A stretch of DNA of 64,000 nt. Source: BP-464 sp963825415 (GTDB lineage: Bacteria; Actinomycetota; Thermoleophilia; Solirubrobacterales; Solirubrobacteraceae). Position numbers and translations under genes: made by a program. The notes under the pieces were generated by a model that saw only the letters and a program-made list of their open reading frames with translations, was not told where the DNA came from and searched no databases. Location of the stretch: NCBI GenBank assembly GCA_963825415.1, contig CAWGTD010000001.1, positions 1 through 64,000 on the forward strand, given 5' to 3'. Positions 16,160 through 23,999 of the stretch are shown here, piece after piece (positions within the stretch are counted from its first letter, which is position 1; each line of letters starts with the position of its first letter).

Positions 16160-17718
16160 CCCGGCCCGCCTCCCGCCGCCGCGAGCGCCCGAAGCTGCTT
16201 CTTCTCGACCTTGCCGACCGAAGTCACCGGAAGCCCGTCCTGGAAGGACCACACCGTCGGAATCTTGAACGCCGCCAGCCGCTCACCGCAGTACGACTCG
16301 AGCTCGGTCTCGTCGAGCGTCGTCCCGGGGACGAACGCCACGAAGGCCATGACCGCCTCGTCGCGGATCGGGTCGGGCACGCCGATCACGGCCGCCTGAG
16401 CGACGGCCGGATGCTCGAGCAGCACGCTCTCGACCTCCGAGGCCGAGACGTTCTCGCCGGCCCGCTTGACGATGTCCTTCGCCCGGTCGAAGAAGTACAG
16501 GTAGCCCTCGTCGTCGGCGTAGACGTTGTCGCCGGTGTGCAGCCACCCGTCGCGCAACGTCGCGGCCGTCGCGGCGGGGTCCTTGAGGTACTCCTTGAAC
16601 AGGGTGCGCCCCGGAACGCCGCCGACCAGCAGCTCGCCGATCTCGCCCGCGGCGACATCGCGCCCGTCGGCGTCGACGATGCGCACGGTGCGATCGAGCA
16701 CCGGGCGGCCGATCGAGGGCCAGCGACGGGGCCCGTTGACCGGGCAGACCGCCACCTCCGTCATGGCCTCGGAGAGGCCGTAGCCGTTGATGAGCTCGAC
16801 CCCGAAGCGCCGCTCGAACGCGTCCTTCTCGCCATCGGGAACGTTGATCGCGTAGGACACGCGCCGCAGCGCGTGGTCCCGATCCGACGGGCGCTCCGGC
16901 TGGGCGAGCAGCGTGCGCAGGATCATCGCCACGATGCTGATGTGGGTGGCGCGGTGCTCGCGGACCTGGTCGACGAACCGCGTCGCCGAGAACGCCTCGA
17001 GGAAGACCGCCGTCGCGCCCAGGGTGAGCGCGTTCATGAGCGTGATCGACTGCGCGTTGACGTGGAACAACGGCAGCGCCGACAGCAGCCGGTCGTCGCC
17101 GTCGAGCAGCAGGGTGCGGGAGCTGCGCTCGCCCGACCACAGCCAGTTGGCATGGGTGAGGACCACGCCCTTGGGCAGCGCGGTCGTGCCCGAGGTGAAC
17201 ACCACCTCGAGCGGCGCCTCGGACTCCAGCCGCGGCTCGGCTGAGAGCGGAAGCGCGCCGGCCAGCTGTTCGAACGGCACGTCACCCGGCCGCGGGGCGT
17301 CGGTGACGACCAGCGCGGGCGCCCCCCCGTCGGCGGCGAGCTCCTCGAAGGCCGGGAGGTGGACGGCCGACGTGACGGCCAGCCGGGCCTCGGAGAACCC
17401 GACGACGTGGCGCATCTCGCGCGCGCCGTTGGCGGTGTTCGAGGGCACGGCGACGGCGCCCAGGCGCGCCAGGCCCAACACCGCGAGCAGGAACTCGGCG
17501 CAGTTGGCCAGATGGACGACGACCGTGTCCCCGCGCCCGACCCCGAGCGCCGCGAAGCCGCCGGCCACGCGCCGCGATGCCTCCGCCAGCTCGTCGTAGG
17601 ACAGCTGGGCGACGGTCCCGCCCGCGTCCTCGAAGACGACCGCGGGATGGCCGGCCCGGCGCTCGGCCTGCTGGTCGAGGAGCATGGGCAACGTGCGATC
17701 CCCGACGAGGTCGATCAT
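16156..17718 (-). CDS. AMP-binding acyl-CoA ligase
   Basis: A 520-aa ANL-superfamily ligase: the P-loop VFTSGTTALPKGVVLTH, the A5 motif INGYGLSEAMTE, the hinge GWLHTGDN, and the C-terminal catalytic Lys region TSVGKVEKKQL. It activates a carboxylic acid with ATP to acyl-AMP and then acyl-CoA. I start it at the ATG at 17718, 2 bp after the lipoyl-domain stop; the much longer open frame upstream is antiphase reading of the lipoyl and acyl-CoA dehydrogenase genes. It would supply the substrate for the acyl-CoA dehydrogenase and the MaoC pair in the same operon. Confidence 0.9.
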   Translation of the reverse strand: MIDLVGDRTLPMLLDQQAERRAGHPAVVFEDAGGTVAQLSYDELAEASRRVAGGFAALGVGRGDTVVVHLANCAEFLLAVLGLARLGAVAVPSNTANGAREMRHVVGFSEARLAVTSAVHLPAFEELAADGGAPALVVTDAPRPGDVPFEQLAGALPLSAEPRLESEAPLEVVFTSGTTALPKGVVLTHANWLWSGERSSRTLLLDGDDRLLSALPLFHVNAQSITLMNALTLGATAVFLEAFSATRFVDQVREHRATHISIVAMILRTLLAQPERPSDRDHALRRVSYAINVPDGEKDAFERRFGVELINGYGLSEAMTEVAVCPVNGPRRWPSIGRPVLDRTVRIVDADGRDVAAGEIGELLVGGVPGRTLFKEYLKDPAATAATLRDGWLHTGDNVYADDEGYLYFFDRAKDIVKRAGENVSASEVESVLLEHPAVAQAAVIGVPDPIRDEAVMAFVAFVPGTTLDETELESYCGERLAAFKIPTVWSFQDGLPVTSVGKVEKKQLRALAAAGGGPG

Positions 17719-17720
17719 CG

Positions 17721-17957
17721 CTATCCGGCCTCGAAGACGGCCAGGAGGTCGCCGACGGCCACCTCGCTGCCGTCGTCGGCGTGGACAGCGGTCAGGAGTC
17801 CGGTCACCGGCGCCTCGAGCTCGGTGCTCGCCTTGTCGGTCTCGACGACGACGACGGCCTCGCCCTCGGCCACCTGCTCGCCGACCGCGAACAGCCACTC
17901 GGTGATCGTCGCATCCTCCACTCCGTTGCCGAGCGCCGGCATCCTCAGCTCGACCAT
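17721..17957 (-). CDS. Stand-alone lipoyl (biotinyl/lipoyl attachment) domain protein
   Basis: A complete 78-aa lipoyl domain and nothing else: MPALGNGVEDATITEWL at the start, the lipoylation site ETDKAS with the Lys at about residue 42, and a closing GDLLAVFEAG. Normally this domain is the N-terminus of an E2 acyltransferase. Here it ends before any E2 core and sits in one operon with E1 alpha/beta, so it could be a free swinging arm that receives the acyl group from E1. The lack of an E2 and E3 nearby is unusual. Confidence 0.9.
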   Translation of the reverse strand: MVELRMPALGNGVEDATITEWLFAVGEQVAEGEAVVVVETDKASTELEAPVTGLLTAVHADDGSEVAVGDLLAVFEAG

Positions 17958-17966
17958 CGGCGGCCT

Positions 17967-19127
17967 CTAGTACGACCGGGGAAGCCCGAGGCTCTCCCCG
18001 ACCATGTTCTTGACCATCTCGTTCGTGATGGGCGAGAAGGTGTAGAGCCGCGCGTCGCGCCAGTAGCGCTGCATGGCGTGCTCCATCATGTAGCCGTGGC
18101 CGCCCATGATCTGCATGCCCCGCTCGGTCGCCCGCACCGCGGCCTCTGACGCCGCCCACTTGGCGATCGAGCACTCCAGGTGCGCGGGCATGCCGTTGGA
18201 CTGCAGCCACGCCGCCTTGTAGGTCATCGTGCGAGCCATCTCGAGCTCCATCGCGGACTCGGCAAGCATGTGCTGCACGGCCTGGAACTGACCGATGGGC
18301 TTGTTGAAGGCCACGCGCTCCTTCGCGTAGGCGACCGCGTCCTCCAGCGCTCCGCGCCCGAAGCCCAGCGACTGCGACGCGATCAGGATGCGCTCGTTGT
18401 TGAGCGTCTGCATGACCTGGTGAAAGCCGCGCCCGACCTCGCCGAGCACGGCGTCGTCGCCCACCTCGACGTCGTCGAGGAACACGAAGCAGGAGTGCGG
18501 CACGCGGTTGCCGACCTTCGGCTGAGGCACGATCTCGACCCCCGGCGTGTCGGGCTTGACGAGGAACATGCTCATCCCGCCGGTGCGCTTCGGCGGCGAC
18601 GGGTCGGTGACCGCCACCACCACGATGAGCTCCGCCTCCAGCGCCCCGCTGCAGAAGATCTTCTGGCCGTTGATCGACCAGCCCCCATCCGTCGGGCGGG
18701 CGCGCGTCCGCACGCCGTTGAGCATGTCGGTCCCGCCCGCCGGCTCCGTGAGGGCGAGGGCCATGGGCAGCTCGCCTCGGGACATCCTGGGCAGCAGCTC
18801 GGCGCGCTGCTCGTCGCTGCCCGACTTGAGGATCGAGTAGCCGCCGAACGAGACGGTCGCGATGAACAGGTTGGCGATCGGATTGGCCCCGCGGGCCAGC
18901 TCCTCGACGACGATCGCCTCGTCGATGATGTCCCCGCCGGCGCCGCCGTGCTCCTCGGGGAACGGCAGCCCGAAGATCCCGAGCTCGCCGAAGCGCCGCC
19001 ACACGTCCCACGGGAACGTCTCGGTCTCGTCCCACTGCTGCAGGTTCTCGCGGCTGATCTCGCGGGAGCAGAAGTCGCGGACCATGCGCTGTAGATCGCG
19101 CTGCTCGTCGGACAGGGCGAAGTTCAC
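17967..19127 (-). CDS. Acyl-CoA dehydrogenase
   Basis: A 386-aa FAD acyl-CoA dehydrogenase: LSDEQRDLQRMVRDFCSREI start, FAD/substrate motif ALTEPAGGTD, FSPITNEMVKNM near the C-terminus, and a GLPRSY end. It introduces the alpha,beta double bond into an acyl-CoA and passes electrons to ETF. It is 386 aa like its paralogue at 53924-55084 and shares the PITNEM/GLPRSY tail. GTG start, probably leaderless, with an operator-overlapped promoter just upstream; first gene of the operon running to the E1 beta gene. Confidence 0.92.
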   Translation of the reverse strand: MNFALSDEQRDLQRMVRDFCSREISRENLQQWDETETFPWDVWRRFGELGIFGLPFPEEHGGAGGDIIDEAIVVEELARGANPIANLFIATVSFGGYSILKSGSDEQRAELLPRMSRGELPMALALTEPAGGTDMLNGVRTRARPTDGGWSINGQKIFCSGALEAELIVVVAVTDPSPPKRTGGMSMFLVKPDTPGVEIVPQPKVGNRVPHSCFVFLDDVEVGDDAVLGEVGRGFHQVMQTLNNERILIASQSLGFGRGALEDAVAYAKERVAFNKPIGQFQAVQHMLAESAMELEMARTMTYKAAWLQSNGMPAHLECSIAKWAASEAAVRATERGMQIMGGHGYMMEHAMQRYWRDARLYTFSPITNEMVKNMVGESLGLPRSY

Positions 19128-19133
19128 GCGGCC

Positions 19134-19158
19134 ACCCTACTTACTTACCGGCCGGTAA
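19134..19158 (-). promoter_or_regulatory. Leaderless promoter and TetR-type operator (site E) of the acyl-CoA dehydrogenase operon
   Basis: On the minus strand the -10 TAGGGT (19139-19134) lies 6 nt before the GTG at 19127. Directly upstream, 19141-19158 (TTACTTACCGGCCGGTAA, 15 of 18 matches) contains the perfect 14-bp palindrome TTACCGGCCGGTAA (19145-19158). A dimer here would cover the -35/-10 spacer. Confidence 0.65.
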
Positions 19159-19164
19159 TCCAGG

Positions 19165-20838
19165 TCAGTACGCCGCGCGGCGTTCCTCGGCGAAGAACGC
19201 GTTCCAGAAGCTGTCGATGATCACCGCGTCCGAGATGCGGACGTCGATCAGCGCCGGCCCGCGCTCAGCCTGGAACTCCCGGACGGCCTCGCCCAGCTCG
19301 TCGACCGATTCCGCGCGGGCGCCGCGGGCGCCCAGCGCCCGCGCCACGGCGGCGAAGTCCGGGCCGGGGATGCGCGCCGACGTCGAGTCGAGCCCGAGCG
19401 CGTCGAGCTTGTGGAACTCGGCGGCGAGCCCGTTGTCGTTGAAGACCACGACGAGGATGTCGATGCCGTAGCGGACGGCGGTGTCGAGCTCCTGGATCGA
19501 CATCATCAGGCTGCCGTCGCCCTCGATCAGGACCATCCGGCGCTCGGGCTCGGCCACGGCCGCGCCCAACGCGCCCGCGAACGTCTGCCCGATCACGCCG
19601 AACTCCGGCACCGTGAAGTACGAGCTCGCGTCGCGGCCCCGGAGGAAGACCAACGGCCACTGCCAGAAGTGCCCGATCCCGATGGCGAAGCGCGTCTCCG
19701 GGGCGGCCGCCTCGCCGAGCCGCAGGACCGCGTCGCGTGGGTGGACCGTTCCCGGCGCGAGCTCGACCGGCGGCTGGGCGAGGTCGGGTACGTCGACCTC
19801 GCCCAGGACCGACGTCCAATCGCCGGACGATTCTTCAAGTGCATCGAGCAAAAGCTGTGCCGTCCGGCGCGCGTCGCCCTGCACGTAGCAGTCGGCGCGG
19901 CGCTTGCCACCCGGCTGGCGGACCGGCATCCGCCGGCCGTCCATCACCTCGTCGGGCCGTACCGAGACGTGGATCACGCGCGCCTGCGGCGCGATGCTCC
20001 CGTTGTGCGTCGTGTACTGGTTGAGGCTGGCGCCGACCGCCAGCAGGCAGTCGGACTGCTCGAGGATCGCGCGGGTGCGTCCCGACGTCAGCCCGCCGAC
20101 GATGTCGAGGTCGCGCGGATGGCCGTCGAACAGGCCCTTGGCCCGCAACGTCGTGGCCACCACCGCTCCGGTGCGGTCGGCCAGCGCGATCAGCTCGTCG
20201 CGTGCCCCGATCGCGCCGCGACCCGCGAGGATCGCCGGCCGCGCGGCGGCCGAGAGGATCCCCGCCGCCTCGGCGAGCGCGTCCGCGTCGGGGGCGATCG
20301 CCTGCGGCGGCCCGACGAGCTCGGAGCTGGGCAGGTACTCGCCGTCGGGCACCTCCTCTTCCTGGACGTCGAATGCGGCGCTGAGCACGACGGGCTGGCC
20401 GACGCGCGCCAGGTGGAACGCGGCGCGCACGTCCTCGGCGGCGCCGGCCGCGTCGCGCAGGTCGACGGCGGCCGCCTCGGCGGTCTCGGCGAGGCGGCGC
20501 TGGTCGAAGCGCTGCTGGTAGTAACGGTCGCGCCGCGGCGAGTCGCCCGCGATGACGAGCAGCGGCGTGGCGTTGCGGCTGGCGATGATCAAGGTCGTCG
20601 CCACGAGTGACAGGCCCGGGCCGCAGGTGACCGTGCAGACCGCGGGGCGGCCGGTGAGGCGGGCGTAGCCCTCTGCCATGCCCGCCGCATTCGCTTCGTG
20701 GCGGCAATAGATGACGCGCTTGCCCTCCATGGCCTCGAACGCGGTGAGCCACATCATGTTGCCGTCGCCCATGACGCCGAAGACGGTGTCGACACCCTCG
20801 GCGGCGACGGCCTGGGCGATCAGCTCGTGGACCTTCAT
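19165..20838 (-). CDS. TPP-dependent acetolactate synthase/benzoylformate decarboxylase-like enzyme
   Basis: A 557-aa TPP enzyme of the acetolactate synthase-like family: N-terminal Glu in YCRHEANAAGMAEGY, central domain (AGRGAIGARDELIALAD), and the TPP motif GDGSLMMSIQEL ... FNDNG. It acts on a 2-oxo acid by decarboxylation, carboligation or lyase chemistry; no FAD-specific or substrate-defining residues can be assigned. The ATG at 20838 overlaps the CMD protein stop (ATGA). It probably works on the same substrate flow as the E1-containing operon just downstream. Confidence 0.85.
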   Translation of the reverse strand: MKVHELIAQAVAAEGVDTVFGVMGDGNMMWLTAFEAMEGKRVIYCRHEANAAGMAEGYARLTGRPAVCTVTCGPGLSLVATTLIIASRNATPLLVIAGDSPRRDRYYQQRFDQRRLAETAEAAAVDLRDAAGAAEDVRAAFHLARVGQPVVLSAAFDVQEEEVPDGEYLPSSELVGPPQAIAPDADALAEAAGILSAAARPAILAGRGAIGARDELIALADRTGAVVATTLRAKGLFDGHPRDLDIVGGLTSGRTRAILEQSDCLLAVGASLNQYTTHNGSIAPQARVIHVSVRPDEVMDGRRMPVRQPGGKRRADCYVQGDARRTAQLLLDALEESSGDWTSVLGEVDVPDLAQPPVELAPGTVHPRDAVLRLGEAAAPETRFAIGIGHFWQWPLVFLRGRDASSYFTVPEFGVIGQTFAGALGAAVAEPERRMVLIEGDGSLMMSIQELDTAVRYGIDILVVVFNDNGLAAEFHKLDALGLDSTSARIPGPDFAAVARALGARGARAESVDELGEAVREFQAERGPALIDVRISDAVIIDSFWNAFFAEERRAAY

Positions 20839-21632
20839 GTCGCCGCCCCATGAGCCGAAGCGACCTCGAGCAGCAACGGGACCCCGATCGTGCACGAGTG
20901 GACGCCCAGCACCGACGAGAGCTCGAAGACCTCCATGATCTCCGCGGCGGTCGCGCCGTGGCCGAGCGCGCGGCGGATGTGGGCGCGCAGCTCCGGCTCG
21001 TGCAGGTGCGTGACCGCGCAGTCGAGCGAGATCCGGACCAGCTCCCGCACCTTGGGTGTGAGGCGCCCCCCGGCCTCAGGGGTCTCGGCCAGGCCGAGGT
21101 AGCTCTCGAGAAAGTCGGGGTCCAGGGCCAGCAGCCCGTCGAGCCACCGGGGCCACTCACCGCGCAGCGCGACGTAGCGATCGCGAAGCGCCCGGCCGCG
21201 CTCGTCGGGCTCCGGCGTACCGGCGGGCTGCCCGGCGGCGTCCAGCTCCTCGAGCAGCACCGGCACACCGACCGACAGCGTCTCGATCCCGAGCAGCGAC
21301 GCGATCTCGAGGACCTCCATGATCTCGCCGACCGTGGCGCCGTGGGTCAGGGCGTTGTCGATGTGGATGCGCAGCCCCGGCTCGAACAGGTGCGTGGTCG
21401 ACGCGTCGATCGCGGTGTAGATCAGCTCCTTGACCTTGGGCGGCAAGGGGCCCTGCTCCCACGGCAGGGCGGAGTAGCGCAGATAGGCGGCGAAGTACGC
21501 GGGGTCGAGGCGCAGGACCCCGTCCCACAGCGGCGACCAGTAGCCCCGCGCCTCGATGAAGCGCCGCTTGAGGTCCTCCTCATCCGTCGTCAGTGCGCGC
21601 GAGGACTCGTCCACCGCACCTGGTCCAGCCAT
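20835..21632 (-). CDS. Double carboxymuconolactone decarboxylase-like (CMD/AhpD fold) protein without Cys pair
   Basis: A 265-aa protein with two CMD repeats (about residues 50-130 and 165-255). Each has the scaffold P-K-V-[KR]-E-L, a THL-x-EP-x-LR-x-HI segment, an A-L-x-HGAT turn and EIMEV, but the CxxC of AhpD is replaced by S-TTHL and A-VTHL. A disulfide reductase role is therefore unlikely; a decarboxylase or lactone role is possible. A strong GGAGGAG ribosome site precedes the ATG. It is coupled to the TPP enzyme by ATGA, and a TetR-type operator (site F) lies about 20 bp upstream. Confidence 0.78.
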   Translation of the reverse strand: MAGPGAVDESSRALTTDEEDLKRRFIEARGYWSPLWDGVLRLDPAYFAAYLRYSALPWEQGPLPPKVKELIYTAIDASTTHLFEPGLRIHIDNALTHGATVGEIMEVLEIASLLGIETLSVGVPVLLEELDAAGQPAGTPEPDERGRALRDRYVALRGEWPRWLDGLLALDPDFLESYLGLAETPEAGGRLTPKVRELVRISLDCAVTHLHEPELRAHIRRALGHGATAAEIMEVFELSSVLGVHSCTIGVPLLLEVASAHGAAT

Positions 21633-21651
21633 GATTCTCCTCCGCCGTTAC

Positions 21652-21681
21652 TTACCGACCCGTCAGTCGAACGCGAGCATA
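21652..21681 (-). promoter_or_regulatory. -10 box and TetR-type operator (site F) of the CMD/TPP operon
   Basis: TTACCGACCCGTCAGTCG (21652-21669) matches TTACCGACCGGTCGGTAA at 14 of 18 positions. On the minus strand a -10 TATGCT (21681-21676) precedes it. The -35 is not convincing. Confidence 0.55.
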
Positions 21682-21723
21682 CCCGACGGCGCCCGGCTTA
21701 CGGGCTGCCCGAGCGATCAGCGG

Positions 21724-22377
21724 TCACACCAGGACCCCTACGCGCTGGGCGCGCTGGACCGCCTCCGCCCGGTTGCGGGCGTTGAGCTTGCGATACAGCT
21801 CGCGGGTGTGGCCCTTGACCGTGTGCGGAGAGAGGTAGAGCTCCTGCGCAATCTCGCGGTTGGTCGAGCCGCCGGCGATCAGCGCGAGCACTTCGCGTTC
21901 GCGCTCGCTGAGCGGAAGGTCGTCCGGGCCTGGACGGTGAAAGATCGGGTGGCCCATGCCCGCCTCGCGAACGACGTGCGCGATGCGATCGGCGGGCAGG
22001 CCCGTCGGCACGAACCCCACGGCGCCGACCTCCGTTGCGACCTTGGAGGAGACCTGGCCCGTGGAAGAGATCAGCAGCACGTGGCCACCGGCCCGCTCGG
22101 CGCGCATCCGGCGACACAGCTCGGTGCCGGCGGTGCCGCCGACGAACAGATCCACGAGCGCGACGTGCGGCTCATAACGGCGCCACATCTCCATCGCGGA
22201 CTCCGGGTCGCGAGCCCCGAGGCAGCGCTCCACCCAGTCCAGGCGCCCAAGCAGCAGGCGGAACCCGGAACGGATGACGTCGTGGTCGTGCACGACGAGG
22301 ACTCGCAGGCGGCGCCCTTCGGAAAGACGGTCCTCGTCAACCTCGAGATGCGCCAGACCTACTGAACGTCCATTCAT
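21724..22377 (-). CDS. Orphan LuxR/NarL-type response regulator with atypical receiver
   Basis: A 217-aa protein with an N-terminal receiver (VLVVHDHDVIRSGF acid pair; phosphoacceptor Asp in VALVDLF) and a C-terminal LuxR helix-turn-helix (LSEREREVLALIAGGSTNREIAQEL...HTVKGH). The conserved receiver Lys is replaced: the usual K-x-P region reads FVPTGLP. No histidine kinase is near. The start at 22377 is 7 nt after a -10 box, so the mRNA is probably leaderless. It lies between the CMD/TPP operon and a divergent LLM gene, which it might control. Confidence 0.85.
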   Translation of the reverse strand: MNGRSVGLAHLEVDEDRLSEGRRLRVLVVHDHDVIRSGFRLLLGRLDWVERCLGARDPESAMEMWRRYEPHVALVDLFVGGTAGTELCRRMRAERAGGHVLLISSTGQVSSKVATEVGAVGFVPTGLPADRIAHVVREAGMGHPIFHRPGPDDLPLSEREREVLALIAGGSTNREIAQELYLSPHTVKGHTRELYRKLNARNRAEAVQRAQRVGVLV

Positions 22378-22384
22378 TCGGTCG

Positions 22385-22413
22385 AGACTAGACCTCGGGC
22401 CCAGGAAAATCAA
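22385..22413 (-). promoter_or_regulatory. Leaderless sigma-70-type promoter of the response regulator gene
   Basis: Minus strand: -35 TTGATT (22413-22408), a 17-bp spacer, -10 TAGTCT (22390-22385), then 7 nt to the ATG at 22377. One of the clearest promoters in the window. Confidence 0.65.
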
Positions 22414-22461
22414 CCGGCATCGCCGCACCACCCATGTGGCGCGTGTTCGAACGACTGTTTG

Positions 22462-22489
22462 TTGTTCTCTGCGAACCCGGCGTTATGGT
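22462..22489 (+). promoter_or_regulatory. Leaderless promoter of the LLM gene at 22496
   Basis: -35 TTGTTC (22462-22467), 16-bp spacer, -10 TATGGT (22484-22489), then 6 nt to the ATG. It diverges from the response regulator promoter. Confidence 0.5.
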
Positions 22490-22495
22490 CGCGCC

Positions 22496-23503
22496 ATGAA
22501 GCCGCGCGTCGGGCTCTTCTACGACTTCCGCCACCCCAGCGGGCCGCCGTTCGAGGACTACTACCGGCAGGTCTTCGACCAGGTGGCATGGGCGGAGTCG
22601 CTCGGGTTCGAGTCGGTCTGGGTCAGTGGTCATCACTTCACCGACGACGGCTACATCCCGTCACCGCTGATCGCGCTCTCGCACATCGCCGCGCGGGCGC
22701 CCACCCTCCGGCTGGCGACCAACCTGATGATCCCCGGGCTCTACCACCCGCTGCGCGTCGCCGAGGACTGCGCCGTGCTGTCGATCGTGTCCGGTGGGCG
22801 CTTCGACCTCGGCTGCGCCATCGGCTACCGCGAGATCGAGTTCTCCGCGTTCGGGCGCAGCCTCGGACACCGGCCGAGCCTCTTCGAGGAGTTCGTGGCG
22901 ATCGCTCGCAAGGCGTGGGCCGGGGAGTCCGTCGCCTTCAGCGGCAAGCGCTTCACGCTTCCGGACGTGCGGGTCACACCCGTGCCGACCACGCCCCCGG
23001 CGATCTTCGTGGGGGCAGTCACCCCGCCGGCGATCGACCGCGCCGCCAGGATCGGCGACGGGTTCCTCTCGACGCGCAACGAGCATCAGGCGCTCTACCT
23101 CGAGGCCCTCGCACGACACGGCAAGAATCCCGCTGACGGGCGGATCGCCGCGTTGCAGTGGCTCGTCGTGGCGCCCGATCCCGAGCGGACCTGGGCGCAG
23201 ATCGGCGACCACGCCGTCCAGCAGCTCAACGCCAACATCCGCACCGGCGCGTATCCCGGCCCGCTGCTGACGCACCGCGACGAAGCCCTCGCCGTCAACG
23301 GAGGGCGCTACGTGCTGCTCGACGCCGAGGCCGCCGTGTCACACGTGCGCGCGCTGGTGCAGGACTGCCCGCAGATCGAGGACGTCCACGTCTTCGCGCA
23401 GATCCCCGGGGAGCCGCCGGAGAGCGCCGCGCCGCGCATCGAGTACCTGGCGCGTGAGGTCCTGCCCGCCCTGCACCACCCAGGAGGAGCCCATGACGCT
23501 TGA
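22496..23503 (+). CDS. LLM class flavin/F420-dependent oxidoreductase
   Basis: A 335-aa luciferase-like TIM-barrel protein: MKPRVGLFYDFRHP start, WVSGHHFTDDGYIPSPL, LRLATNLMIPGLYHPLR, SGGRFDLGCAIGYREIEF, and GDGFLSTRNE. These are the strand ends that bind FMN or F420. It should oxidise a small organic substrate with O2 (FMNH2) or by hydride transfer (F420). The ATG at 22496 is probably leaderless. Its last 11 nt overlap the following SnoaL gene, the first of three such LLM-SnoaL couples in the window. Confidence 0.88.
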   Translation: MKPRVGLFYDFRHPSGPPFEDYYRQVFDQVAWAESLGFESVWVSGHHFTDDGYIPSPLIALSHIAARAPTLRLATNLMIPGLYHPLRVAEDCAVLSIVSGGRFDLGCAIGYREIEFSAFGRSLGHRPSLFEEFVAIARKAWAGESVAFSGKRFTLPDVRVTPVPTTPPAIFVGAVTPPAIDRAARIGDGFLSTRNEHQALYLEALARHGKNPADGRIAALQWLVVAPDPERTWAQIGDHAVQQLNANIRTGAYPGPLLTHRDEALAVNGGRYVLLDAEAAVSHVRALVQDCPQIEDVHVFAQIPGEPPESAAPRIEYLAREVLPALHHPGGAHDA

Positions 23504-23999
23504 CCTCGACCAGCTGCTCGTCCGCGAGGAGATCCGCGACGTGATGCGCCGCTACGCGCGCGGTGTCGATCGCCTCGACATGACCGCGATTCGCGCCTGC
23601 TACCACCCTGACGCCATCGACGAGCGCGGGCCGCACCAAGGGCCCGTCGAGCAGTTCTTCGAGTACCTGGAGTCCCCGCGCGGCCTCCCGATGTTCGAGC
23701 GCACGACCCACTCGATCACCGACCAGTTCGTGGAGGTCCGGAGACCGGAGGCGATGTCGGAGACCACCGTGATCGCCTACCACCGCCTGCCGACCGAGCA
23801 CTACATCCTCGGCCTGCGCTACCTCGACCGCTTCGAGCTGCGCGACGAGTGGCGCGTGGCACACCGCAAGGTCGCCTACGACTGGTCGCTGCGGCGCCCC
23901 GCGCTGGCGTCGGACGACCTTCCCCCCGACTTCCCGCGGGGCGAGCGCGGACCGAGCGACGCGGTCTACACGCACCTGCTCGCGGCGTTCGGCCGCTAG
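23493..23999 (+). CDS. SnoaL-fold protein coupled to an LLM gene
   Basis: A 168-aa NTF2-fold protein (LLVREEIRDVMRRYARGVDRLD, then ACYHPDAIDERG, late strands ELRDEWRVAHRKVAYDW). A GGAGGAG ribosome site (23483-23489) lies in the end of the LLM gene, whose stop is 8 nt past this ATG. Possible roles are a partner subunit or an isomerase acting on the LLM product. Its TAG stop shares CTAG with the stop of the convergent hydroxyacid oxidase gene. Confidence 0.8.
   Translation: MTLDLDQLLVREEIRDVMRRYARGVDRLDMTAIRACYHPDAIDERGPHQGPVEQFFEYLESPRGLPMFERTTHSITDQFVEVRRPEAMSETTVIAYHRLPTEHYILGLRYLDRFELRDEWRVAHRKVAYDWSLRRPALASDDLPPDFPRGERGPSDAVYTHLLAAFGR

Noticed and set aside
16156..19035. A 959-aa fusion of an N-terminal extension with the CoA ligase
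   Set aside because: The extension is out-of-frame reading through the lipoyl and acyl-CoA dehydrogenase genes. A normal ATG with the ligase N-terminus exists at 17718.
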